From Acanthochlamys bracteata (lineage: Eukaryota > Streptophyta > Magnoliopsida > Pandanales > Velloziaceae): a stretch of 64,000 nucleotides of DNA. The notes beneath the pieces are model-generated. The model was not told where the DNA came from. It saw only the letters and a list, made by a program, of their open reading frames with translations, and ran no database searches. The translations under genes were made by a program, and so were the position numbers. The stretch is from NCBI GenBank assembly GCA_019914995.1, contig CM034140.1:7052026-7116025 (forward strand), in the 5' to 3' direction. Positions 11,827 to 23,440 of this stretch are shown piece by piece (the stretch's first letter is position 1; each line of letters opens with the position of its first letter).

Positions 11827-12911
11827 CGGACGCCTTCTAACCACATGCCCACTGCCCCTTTCTCTTCAAATAAACTCTACAACTGTTACCTTTTTAGATA
11901 CTTTCAGCGCATGCATGTAGTACTACTACAAATTGAAATATAGTTACTAGATAGATTCCTTTCTTCTTCAAATCTCTCTCAAATCTGCTGTCTGTCTGTC
12001 TGCATGTCTTACTATCTGTCTGCATGCATGAATAAACCCATGCAACAACTCCCTCTGATCAATTAATGGAATCAACAACATTGTTATAGTACTTAATTAA
12101 CTCAATCATATTATGCCATTCACTTTATTTATTATTCAAACATTATTGAATAACCCTTTTCACAAACCTTCTTAATCACCAGCATTAATAGGTTGTTCTT
12201 CTTCTTGCTAGAAAACCCTAGCTAAGCTATACTGATCAAAGAAAGATACCAGACAAGAAAATTAACTGTTTTCATTCATTCAAGCAAATGAAAAAAGTTC
12301 AATGCATGGATGTACTGTGAGCTGTTGATCGAGCGATGATTGATGTGCAGTGGTTATAATCAGTTGACTTAAATTGAGGCGACTGCAAAGGAATTTACAG
12401 AACAAGAACTCACCAGTAATTGCAATGTACAGTTTTCTTTATGAAGGCAATGATCTTGGAAAGTGTTTGAATTTAGGTTTTTGTATATTAGTTTGTGTTG
12501 TAGAGCAGTGTACTATATCCTTGACTGGCCTATGAGCAAGTGGATGTTTGGCTTAGATTATCAGGTGATTTTCATTAAAATATTTTGATATTTTATAAAA
12601 ATTAAAACAAAATTATATATATATAATATTTTTTAAATAACAAGTTAAGTTTATTTTTTAAAAATATTTAAAATATTTTTTATTTTAAAAAATTCTTATT
12701 ATCTTGAGCACTCCAATAGTGACCATGCTTCGGTTGCTCTTGTGAAATCAATAGCGATTGGGAACCAGTTTGGTCGTTATTGGCATCAGCCATAATCCTC
12801 TGGCAACCACATTTGCTATCCTACGTTCAGTTAGCGACTACTTTTCTACATCAATTTTTTGATACCTAAAAACGATATTTTTCTTGTAATATGCTGTCAG
12901 TGGTTAACTGC

Positions 12912-13134
12912 TTTTTGAAAATACTTATGAAAAATTTTTTTGAATAAAAAATATTTTAATTTTATTTCGATAAGTAAATTTTATTATTTTGATTTTTAAA
13001 AATAATAAAAATTCGCAATAAGAAGAAGTAGATTTTTTTATTTTTTAAAATTTAAAATAAATTCTATAACTATTATAAAAAATTTTATTAAAAAATATAA
13101 TTGATAAAATTTTTTAGAATGATAAACCAAACGG
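12912..13134 (+). repeat. Family A MITE-like element
   Basis: The left end is TTTTTGAAAATACTTATGAA and the right end GATAAACCAAACGGC, with the shared AT-rich body. Confidence 0.55.
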
Positions 13135-13261
13135 CTATCTTAGTAGTTTTATTGAACAGTGTACATACGAGCAGGCAATGTTGATTGTTGCCGCTAGCTA
13201 GATCAAAAGGAAGAGCTTCTCATTAGTCCACAAAGCTACAATATAGGAACGCTTGCTTGCT

Positions 13262-13612
13262 GAGTGTTTATAAAATAAAAATTCTTAAAATAAAAATTTT
13301 TTCAAAAAATTTAAAAAAGCTTGACTTTAATATTTTAAAAAAGTTGAAATTATATAAATATTTTACAATATATAATTTTAAAAATAAAGAATATTTGAAA
13401 GTATTTTATGAAATATTATTTTTTGAAAATAAAATTTTTTTATTTTTTGAAAAACTTTTTACTATTTTATCTAAAAACTAAAAATAAACAATAAAAAAAA
13501 ATTTCATGTAAAATTTTTATATATTTTTTAAATTTTTAAATAAATTATTTAAATATTTATAAAAATATTGAAAACTATAAATTAAAAAATTGTTTATGGA
13601 AAGCAATGCCAA
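13262..13612 (+). repeat. Family A MITE-like element, expanded
   Basis: Left end GAGTGTTTATAAAATAAAA, right end GGAAAGCAATGCCAAAGAC. At about 350 bp it is longer than the usual 230 bp, apparently by an extra AT-rich segment in the left half. The 74-codon Lys/Phe/Leu/Ile-rich frame inside it is read-through of the repeat. Confidence 0.55.
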
Positions 13613-14493
13613 AGACCCTAATATATTTCATAGCTAGCTAGAATCTTAATTTATATAGATTCAATTAAGGCAATTAATGACAACTTATTGCTTTTAATTG
13701 TCTTTCTTAGCTGTAAAACAGCTAGAAGGCAGTGTGTATGTGGGAATACATCCGCAAAGTTTTTAATGATCAATGACAAAAACTTTGATTAATGATGGTT
13801 TATTATTATTATTATACATATATAGGTAGTATGTACTATTAGTTTAATTTCACGTTACACTCATTTCATTCAAAAACTTTATTTTATATTTTTTAAATTA
13901 ATTTTGTAAATAATTTCTAAAAATTTTTTAAAATATTTTTCATTCCGGTAAAATTTTTATATCGAAATATTTTCAAACATCTGTAAATTTGATACATAGG
14001 GTATTAGTTTAATGAAGGTTGATTATATTATATATATAAGATTCTTGGATTATGAAGAGAAGATGCTAATGATCATGTTAAGATGATTGCTTAATTATCG
14101 CAATTACAGACATAATTAATGAGCATTTACTGCATCCGTTTAAATTATGTTGTAAACATTTTCTCATTCTCCGCACAATATAATTAGGGCCGGTTGGCAA
14201 TGCTTATTCAAAAAGTTTTTTATCAATTTTTTATTTCATATTTTTTAATAAATTATATATATTACGATATAATATTTTTATATATTTTTAAATTTTTAAA
14301 ATTTATAAAATCTGTAAAAGTATATTTAAAAATATGAAGTATTTATTTAGAGTGAAATGAAGTTGAATCGTTCAACCAAACTTCCTCTAAATGATCTTAG
14401 AAATTAAACTTTTCTCTCAAAAAATAATTTTTGAAAAATTTCTACATATATTCATGAATTTATTTTCATCAAATTTAATTTTTAGGCGGCCGT

Positions 14494-14719
14494 TGAGAGT
14501 GCTTTAAAAATGAAATTTTTTTAAAATAAAAAGTATTTTTATTTTTTTTTGAATAATAAATTCTATTTTTTTATTTAAAAAAATAATAATATGAATAAAA
14601 ATATATATTACGTACAATTTTTCATATTTTATAAAATTTTAAATAATTCTTTTAATATCTATAAAAAATATAAAATTAAAAATTAAAAAATTATTTTTAA
14701 AGTAAGCAATGTCAAACGA
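14494..14719 (+). repeat. Family A MITE-like element
   Basis: Left end TGAGAGTGCTTTAAAAATGA, right end AAAGTAAGCAATGTCAAACG. A partly decayed inverted copy may lie just upstream (about 14188-14390, starting CGGTTGGCAATGCTTATTC). Confidence 0.6.
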
Positions 14720-14821
14720 TTCCTTAATAGCTTTGTAATTACTATGTTAAAAGCAGGTCATAGTATTATGAGCCTGGGCTGGACTGAGAGGCCCAACAAC
14801 GCTGAGGTTATCATTAAGATC

Positions 14822-15040
14822 GCGTTTGGCATCATGTTTAAAAAATTGGTTTTCAATTTGTTTTTTTTTACGTTTTTTAATATATATTTTATAAATATTA
14901 GAAATTTTATTTAAAAGTTTAAATAATATAGAAAAATTTTACGTAATAAAAATTTTTTATTATATATTTTTATTATATTTTTAAAAATAAAAAAATAAAA
15001 ATATCTTCTATTTCAGAAAAATTCTGATCCTAAATAACTT
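14822..15040 (-). repeat. Family A MITE-like element, inverted
   Basis: Starts GCGTTTGGCATCATGTTTAA, the inverted right end of the family, and runs through the reverse complement of the shared body to TATTTCAGAAAAATTCTGAT. Confidence 0.6.
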
Positions 15041-15620
15041 ACTAACTGCACTGAGGGTTTATATAACACTTTTTCGTATTAGGTAGGAACTGTAATTGTG
15101 AATAATTAATAAAAGGATTGATTATGCAAACTTCTACGCTATGTATGTAGTACCATATTTGTAAATCATCAAATAAATAGATTGTATTTGCAAACTAGTA
15201 GTTATGGTTTGTCATGCGAATTTCATCAATCTGGTACTGTCTTTTTTCCTAAAACACCGTTCCGCACCGCCGCTGATCGGAGGTTCGCCGGCGGCGAAGA
15301 ACAATAAGTTGAGTCACAAAGAACTATTGTAAATGTCGAAGAAGAACGAGGTAGTTAACTATCGTTGCTCATGCATTAGGTGTTAATTTATTTGATTTTT
15401 ACAGTTGATTCTTCTAGGAGTATTACTGTTGCTGGTTTTTTAAGAAAATTTTTTTGAAGTTTTTGTTTGACTTGCAAACAACTACCATTATTATTTTTAG
15501 GTAGTTGACAACTACTGCATACTAACAATTTCCATTACTTTTTCAGAGTTTGCTTGAAAGAAAAACTTTCACTGGAAATTATATTGATATTCAGTTGGTG
15601 AGAGAGAAATATAGCAATTC

Positions 15621-17074
<1,454 letters not shown>

Positions 17075-18281
17075 GTTTTATGATAATAAGAGTGTGTTTC
17101 TATTGCACGGAACTAATTTTTTTCTATCAATTTTAAGTTTGAATTTACTTTTTATGTTTAAGGATTTTATGAATTCAACAAATATTTAACAAATAAAAGT
17201 TAAATTAAAAATTATTTCAGTTTTTAAAATAATTTATTAAATATTAAGTTTTAAAAATGAATTAAATTACCAAATTTGGTGTCAATTTAAATGAACACTT
17301 GTAGAATTACTGATTTATCACCAAATAGGACGAAATTCCAACTCCATTTTCTGTTCTGTGGAAAATCTTATCAAATATCTGAGAATTCCAAACTCAATAT
17401 ACGAACTTTTGTAAAATTAATTCACATCCATACGCGTAGCAATTAGCAGAGTAGACTTCAATAGCTTTCTTTCTTTTGTATTTTCCAAACATTTTCCTTC
17501 TGATATCATTTTCATGAAAGTTTTCATAAAATCTTGTTCTGTTGTGCATATCTGTAAATCAGAAACCAATCAGAATTCTTGTGGATTTGAGTCATGACCC
17601 CGGTGAAATAATAAAATAATTATTATAAATAATTGTTAAACTTAAGATTAATATTTTTGTAGTAAAAGTGAATCGAAGTAATTTTTTTATTCTGTTCAAA
17701 GTGACCTAAGTGATAATAGAAAAAAATGAATTTAAAATGAAACACCTTTAATGTTAAATGCATCAAATGTTTATGCAAACAAAGATTCAATTCAATTGTT
17801 GATCATAATTTTTTAAAAATTATTGGAGTTTATTTTTAATTCATCGATGCTTCAGAACAGCATCGGACGAAAGTGAAAAATATGTAGAATATCCTGCAAT
17901 TAAAATTTTTCTTGCTGAAATTATGAAGCTAAATAGACGAAGTTGAATATCAAGAAAGTATAGTAAAAAAGTTTTCCCTATTCAAACAAAAGAACATTTT
18001 TTCACCTACTACAAAAGAGATCATGTAAAGTTTTAACTGATTCTAATTATAGAAGAACACAGAGATCCCTAGGAACATAAAATGTCAATAAGCTGGAGAA
18101 AAAACCGGCAGCTCATAACAATAGATAAATTCTCAGAATAACTGCCTTTAGCTTTACAACAATTCCAGAAAACTATACACAACAAAACAAATCAGCTCTT
18201 CGTGTTTCTACAATGATGATGATTTTCTGTAACCTAAATGTGCAGAAATCTCTTGTTACTTGACGAACAACACGACGGTGA
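17075..18281. other. Convergent 3' flanks of SDR and PP2C
   Basis: 1.2 kb between the stop codons of two genes facing each other. AT-rich, no coding frame of interest. The last few hundred bases (about 18000-18281) have normal complexity and are probably the PP2C 3' untranslated region. Confidence 0.55.
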
Positions 18282-20288
18282 TCAGGGTCCCTGTCTTAGA
18301 TCGATTACGACGACGCTAACATTATCAGTGCTGCCCTTTCCAATGGCCAGTTTCATCAACAAGTTTGCAGCGACCATACATGCCTTATCTGATCCTTCTA
18401 CAGAAGGCTTAGCCTTGCACTTCTTGAAGCACATTTTAACTACGCTACATGCAGTTTTGTTGCTTATAACATCCCACAATCCATCGCTAGCCAGTATCAA
18501 GCACTCGTCATCTGCGATCCGATCGGTCACTGTTGTCTCTGGCTCCGATATCACAAACGGTTTCAAGTAGTTATCACCTGTACAAGAATTCAATTGAAGT
18601 TCAAGTTAAATCAAAGATATCGATATCATATTGAAACAAAGACTACGAGTTTAAAGTTCCTTACCAATAGCTCTGGATACAGCAAGAACACCGAGCGCCC
18701 TAGCGCCTTCCCAATAAATCACCCGTCCACCCGCTCCCTCGATACGCTGCAACTCATCAGGCCGATCAGGCTGCCCAAAAGATCCAAATTCAAAACCAAG
18801 AAATCAGCAATTTCATCAGACAACAACATCTCCAACAATTTATCTAACATATTATGGTTTTTCATTGACCATTCCTTGATTATCTTATGTTTCATCAAAC
18901 GCCAATACACTCAGAAAGTGCTACAACATAAATACCAACAATTTATTCCAATTTATCTTACACCAATTCTTCTTAAATATTTCCTCTAACACTTTATAAT
19001 TTCATGAACCATTCCTCAATTAACATAACTGAATTTCCCAGAAGCATTTAAATCTACCAGTAAATATCATTGGTTTAATCCAAAGCCACATATCATACTC
19101 AGCTAGCTCATTTCACAATCTAGACAATAAAACCTTTCATCAAACACCTTATAGCTTCATCGACTACGTAAAACTTTCTTTGAGCCAATTCATCAAACAC
19201 GTTATAGCTTCATCGACTACGTAAAACTTTCTTTGAGTCAATTCATCAAACCACACATGCATAAAGCATAGAGCTTACATTACCTTATGATCAGCAGACA
19301 ACGGAACTGCCGCACCGGCGCGAGAAAGCACGGCACGCGAATCTCCGCAATTAGTAACAACAATTCTCTCCGGCCCAACTACCGCAACAACGGCAGTGGA
19401 ACCGACATGGTTGCAGTTCGGAGGCCGGAGCTCGCAACGGCACCGACCACTACCAGGGCGACAGCTGCCGCCATTGCTGACGTCGCCGAATAGAGCTGAA
19501 ACTTCTAAGTCCATTCTGTTAAAGCTACGCAACATCGCGTCCTCCCACTGGTGCCGTGTTAGAGCTCCGTCGCCGTTTCCGAGCTCTGTTGCCATTAAAT
19601 TGTGCATTTGATCTCTACATGCAGTTGCCACCTAATTCCAAAACAACGGCAACAGAGTAATCAGTTACAATTATTTGAAATTCTTTACTAGAAAACGAAA
19701 AAAATTGAAAAATGTTTTCTTTCTTGTTGTTGATTGATTACGAAGTTTCTGAAGAAATTCAAACTTTACCCTGTTCTAAAAATCTAATATTATCCACCAC
19801 TACCAATACAGAACCAACATACACAAATGTTTTTTCGCAAAAACAGAGTACAATTTGGAGATCAAATCAATACTTACATGAGAACAACCATGGCCATCGA
19901 AGACACCGAAGAAATGAAACTTCGTTGCTCTGCCGCCGCCGCAATCGAAGAACTCCGGGCGAATCGAAACAGCATCCTCCATCTCTCTCCTCCTTCCACA
20001 AACACTACTTAAGCCATACCTCGGACACTTACTTAAAACAACCTCCGGCAGAGCTGGAGGAGGAGGTCCAGGACTCATCGGGTCACCAGAACTCGATCCA
20101 GTTTTCGACTTCAAAGAAGATTCAAACGAGTCGGAGCCAACGATGAAGAGATCGGTTACCATGGTTGAGCAATCCGATAAGGATCGTTTTTTAGTTAGCG
20201 AAAGTGGAGAATTTGCTGTTGTTTTCATTGTTTTTGTTGTTGATGATGATGATGATGGTTCGTAGCTGCAGTAACTCATTTCTGCCAT
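18282..20288 (-). CDS. Clade A protein phosphatase 2C (ABA co-receptor type)
   Basis: Ser/Thr phosphatase of the clade A PP2C group that represses SnRK2 kinases and is inhibited by PYR/PYL receptors with ABA. Four exons on the minus strand: 20288-19878, 19631-19284, 18770-18665, 18577-18282; GT-AG introns, 1161 nt, 386 residues. The N-terminal about 85 residues are Ser/Thr-rich and variable. The catalytic core starts [20 protein letters not shown] (89-108), with metal-site Glu104/Asp105, DGHG at 131-134, [20 protein letters not shown] and [13 protein letters not shown] near the end. Trp273 in VIYWEGAR corresponds to the Trp that senses the ABA-receptor gate (Trp300 of ABI1), and [10 protein letters not shown] follows, so the hormone-receptor interface looks intact. 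Closest in feel to PP2CA/AHG3 or HAI proteins. ACGTGTC-type ABREs lie upstream. Intron 2 holds a 53-bp tandem repeat. Confidence 0.96.
19138..19256. repeat. 53-bp tandem repeat in PP2C intron 2
   Basis: Two nearly identical 53-bp units (19138-19190 and 19191-19243), each starting CATCAAACAC and containing ATAGCTTCATCGACTACG, followed by a short partial third copy. They differ at about two positions. Entirely intronic. Confidence 0.85.
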
Positions 20289-20474
20289 TAGAAATCTCGA
20301 CGAAGTTTGAAATCGTTGTTTTGTGACAAGAAGAATTACTTCGATTGATGATTTTAGTTGCTTGTTGTAGTAGAAGAAGACTGAAACCAGGAAAGAACGT
20401 TCTCGTTATTATTGCAAGGAGGAAGGAAGGAAGAAAGGGAGAAGAAAAAGAAGGGAAAGAATAACACTTGAGAG

Positions 20475-20484
20475 TTTTTATATT
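20475..20484 (-). promoter_or_regulatory. Candidate TATA box of the PP2C gene
   Basis: AATATAAAAA on the minus strand, about 190 bases upstream of the ATG at 20288. A second AT-rich candidate (ATTTTATATTAA) lies at about 20490-20500, so the exact box is uncertain. Confidence 0.5.
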
Positions 20485-20507
20485 ATGATTAATATAAAAT
20501 CCTTTAG

Positions 20508-20693
20508 ACACGTGTAAGCATGCTGTTCTTCTCTGTTCCACAGAAGCAGCAGCCTCTCCGTTCGCCGGCTGAAGGAAAAAAAAAAATTTAAAAACAGGTT
20601 TACCAAAACAAAGAAGAAGAAGTCCAAGTACGTGTTGTACGTAATTGGTGAAAGGTGGATGGTTTAGGGTTCCACCGCAACACTTAACGTGTC
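20508..20693. promoter_or_regulatory. ABRE cluster upstream of PP2C
   Basis: Three ACGT-core elements: ACACGTGT at 20508-20515 (reads ACGTGTC on the gene strand), ACGTGTTG at 20630-20637 and ACGTGTC at 20687-20693. ACGTGKC is the binding core of AREB/ABF bZIP factors. Clade A PP2C genes are classically ABA-induced as negative feedback, so placement 220-405 bases upstream of the ATG fits. Function is inferred. Confidence 0.65.
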
Positions 20694-20935
20694 TGCTTAT
20701 TGCAACATGGACCACGGACCAGCTTTTCCCCACGAGTCAGGAAACTAAATTTTGTTACGTAGATTCCAATCTTCTAACTATTTTTTATTTGTACGGCTGC
20801 GATTTAATCAGCCTATCAAAAAGCAGTTGAGCTGTTAAGTATAGCGTGTTAGAAGTTATCATCAAAATCTAAAATTTTAATTCGTCAACAGCTAGAATCC
20901 ATATTCAAAACGTGCGACCTGGAACTACTAGATCA

Positions 20936-21170
20936 GGTGCGTTTAGAATTACTTATAAATAAAATTTTTTTTAAAATAATTTTTTTTTATTTTTTTAAAA
21001 TAAATTTTATTTTTTTATTTTAAAAAATAATAAAAATATATAATAAAAAAATTTTATTATGTAAAATTTTTTACATTATCTAAATTTTTAAATATTTATA
21101 AAAAATATATTAAAAAATACAAAATTAAAAAAATTAAAAATAATTTTTCAAAAACTATGCCAAACGCACC
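20936..21170 (+). repeat. Family A MITE-like element with clear terminal inverted repeats
   Basis: 235 bp. The left end GGTGCGTTTAG (20936-20946) and right end CCAAACGCACC (21160-21170) are inverted complements with one mismatch over 11 bases. The interior is nearly pure A/T. No target-site duplication is obvious. This is the best copy for defining the family ends. Confidence 0.75.
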
Positions 21171-21367
21171 CGATACAAAGTGCGACCTAACAGACGCGGA
21201 CGGAGTCAAGGGTCAAATTTGAACTATGTCTATCATGATCTCGGAAGTAAATTCCAAATCCAAAGTTATCTCAAAAGAATGAAATGAATGCTCAAGAGAT
21301 ATCGTTGATCAGCATTGAATTGAAGAAAGAACGAATAATGCATACAAATGAAAGAGGACGTTTGTTT

Positions 21368-21603
21368 GTGCGTTTGAAAATTTACTTATTAATTTTTTTA
21401 ATTATATTTTTTAATACATATTTTATAATATATAAAAAATTTATTTAAAAATATGAAAAATATAAAAAAAAATCTATAAAATTAAATTTTTTATTATATA
21501 TTTTTATTTTTTAAAAAATAAAAAAAATAAAATTTATTTAAAAAAAATAAAAATATTTTTTATTTTAAAATTTTTTTATTTTATAAGTGCTTCCAGACGC
21601 TCT
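21368..21603 (-). repeat. Family A MITE-like element, inverted
   Basis: Left GTGCGTTTGAAAATTTACTT, right TTTATAAGTGCTTCCAGACG followed by CTC. Same size class and body as the other family A copies, in the opposite orientation to the neighbour at 20936-21170, about 200 bp away. Confidence 0.6.
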
Positions 21604-23440
21604 CTCAGCCGGTCAAGGCATGTGAGAATACGAAGTCCACAGCTTTGAACCTTACCCGGCCGTAACAATTAGCAATGGGCAAAAAGTGGGGGATCGGCAA
21701 CTCAGCGCGTGCAGCTTGTTAAGCGCTTCTCCCGAATAAACATGAAGGCAGCTCCGTGCCTTTAGGTTAATGCTTGAGCTGGCCATCCCAACCAGTTACA
21801 ACTAGTCACGAGCACCACAATCAGGCGGTACGGATTCTTACAAATAGCATTCCACCCCAGTTCATTATCAAAATACGAATGCTAACAAAAGTATGTATTG
21901 TTTAGAAGGACACCAAGGACACCCAGTTCATTATCAAAAAAGAGACAGGACCGACTAATTCAGAGTAGACAGAAATAATAAAAACCCAACCTTGAATAGT
22001 TTCAAGCCAAATGAAATATTAGCAATTCACTTGTAACTGTAACTAAACCACATCAAATACACACTAGATTCCAAACTACTACTTTAACTCGGAGTTATGA
22101 TACAATGTTTTAGCAAAACAACTATCTCACTACAGGTATGGAGAGCAATAATACCAACTAAACATTCCATTCACACAAGCCTCAAGATTTCTCGAAGTCA
22201 ACATGTCGTTATTAGTAACATATGTCTAACAATTCTTGTTTAAGTAACATATGACTGCCACCTCGTTGATAGAAAGCACACACAAGCACAATATGCAATT
22301 ATTGCAGCAGAGGTTACAACTCATTATAGTAATAACTGAAACTTTACCATACTGACATGTGCAACGCCTCTGTCAAGCGGCTTCCAGCAGTTTAACAGAA
22401 TATTAACAATAATTAGTTATTTAGTATTATACAAATTTTATATCAGCTCAAAAAAATTAGTCCATAATGACTACAAATGAGAGATTTACCATGGAAGATT
22501 ACAATGCCCTAGAAGACCTTTCGAGAGTTTATAGAGGATGTCAAAGAAAACAATGAGTTGAAGGAGTTGGCAAGTATGAGATGTACACAGGTTGAACAAA
22601 AGCAAACATCAACCTGGTCATACAAATGACTTAGGAGTGACTGGTACACCGAGAAGATTAAGGATGAAAGAAATTTCTGCAAATATAAAACTCAAATCAA
22701 ATCACAAAAAAAAGATGGAGCTTGTCAATAACATACAACAAGACTTTTCAAAACATTACATCTGTGATGATAGAACTTTTCAAACTACTGCCATTTCCTA
22801 ATTACATAAAATCATCAGGAGATATCAAATTTGAAGGAGATACAATCAACCCACCTGCACTTAGGGGAGCACATGACATAAGCTACTAAAAGAAGAGTTT
22901 CTAAACGACGATTATAGAGACCAAATGTCATTGGGACATTGCGGTTTGGTAGACAAAAGTAAGTATGAACTAGTTTAGATCCTAAAGCATGAGAAATTGC
23001 AAAATATGACCAGTGGTAGAATGTTTTGGAACCAGAGTAATTTTTAGTTGTCTTCTAAGCATGCACCTAGTCAGTTGTTCATCAAAGATTTTTCTCTAAA
23101 ACTAAAATCTAGGCTCATGTGGAACAAACATGTCTGCCATGATAAGAAGATTATGCAAGTGTTTGTTGCCCACCACTTCATGAAGCACACAAGGCAAAAA
23201 AAGAAAAGTTACATTGGCCCACACTTGTAACTGAGTAAACAAAGAAATGAGCAAAGCTGCTGGCATAACATTCACCCACTATGTAACAAACAACTCTAAG
23301 AAGCTCCACGAGGAAAGACAAAATAAAGGCAGAAAGACTGCCAAAGATTATATAACATCTTTTACGTGTAATTCATAAGATTTGAACAGCAGCTGCTAGT
23401 TCATATGCTTCAGATATTGTGCAAAATTACCTCACATCTC

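Larger units (their letters stand above)
10569..15620. other. 5-kb AT-rich intergenic region with repeats
   Basis: Holds the 3' flank of the zinc-finger gene, an unassigned stretch of normal complexity at about 11830-12540 without a convincing frame, and at least five family A elements. 15240-15620 is less AT-rich, includes a GC-rich patch (15258-15300), and is probably the promoter and leader of the SDR gene. A small ATG frame at 15334 (17 codons) precedes the SDR start. Confidence 0.5.
20289..23440. other. PP2C promoter, two family A repeats and SMO2 3' flank
   Basis: 20289-20930 is the PP2C leader and promoter. 20936-21170 and 21368-21603 are AT-rich repeats. 21604-21860 is a distinct GC-richer island without a frame. 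21900-23440 is of normal complexity with only short chance frames; its right end should be the SMO2 3' untranslated region. I recognise no gene here. Confidence 0.5.

Noticed and set aside
13257..13481. 74-codon Lys/Phe/Leu/Ile-rich frame
   Set aside because: Lies inside a family A repeat; composition follows from AT-rich DNA and no homologue-like motif is present. The frames at 6091-6297 and 7900-8106 were dropped for the same reason.
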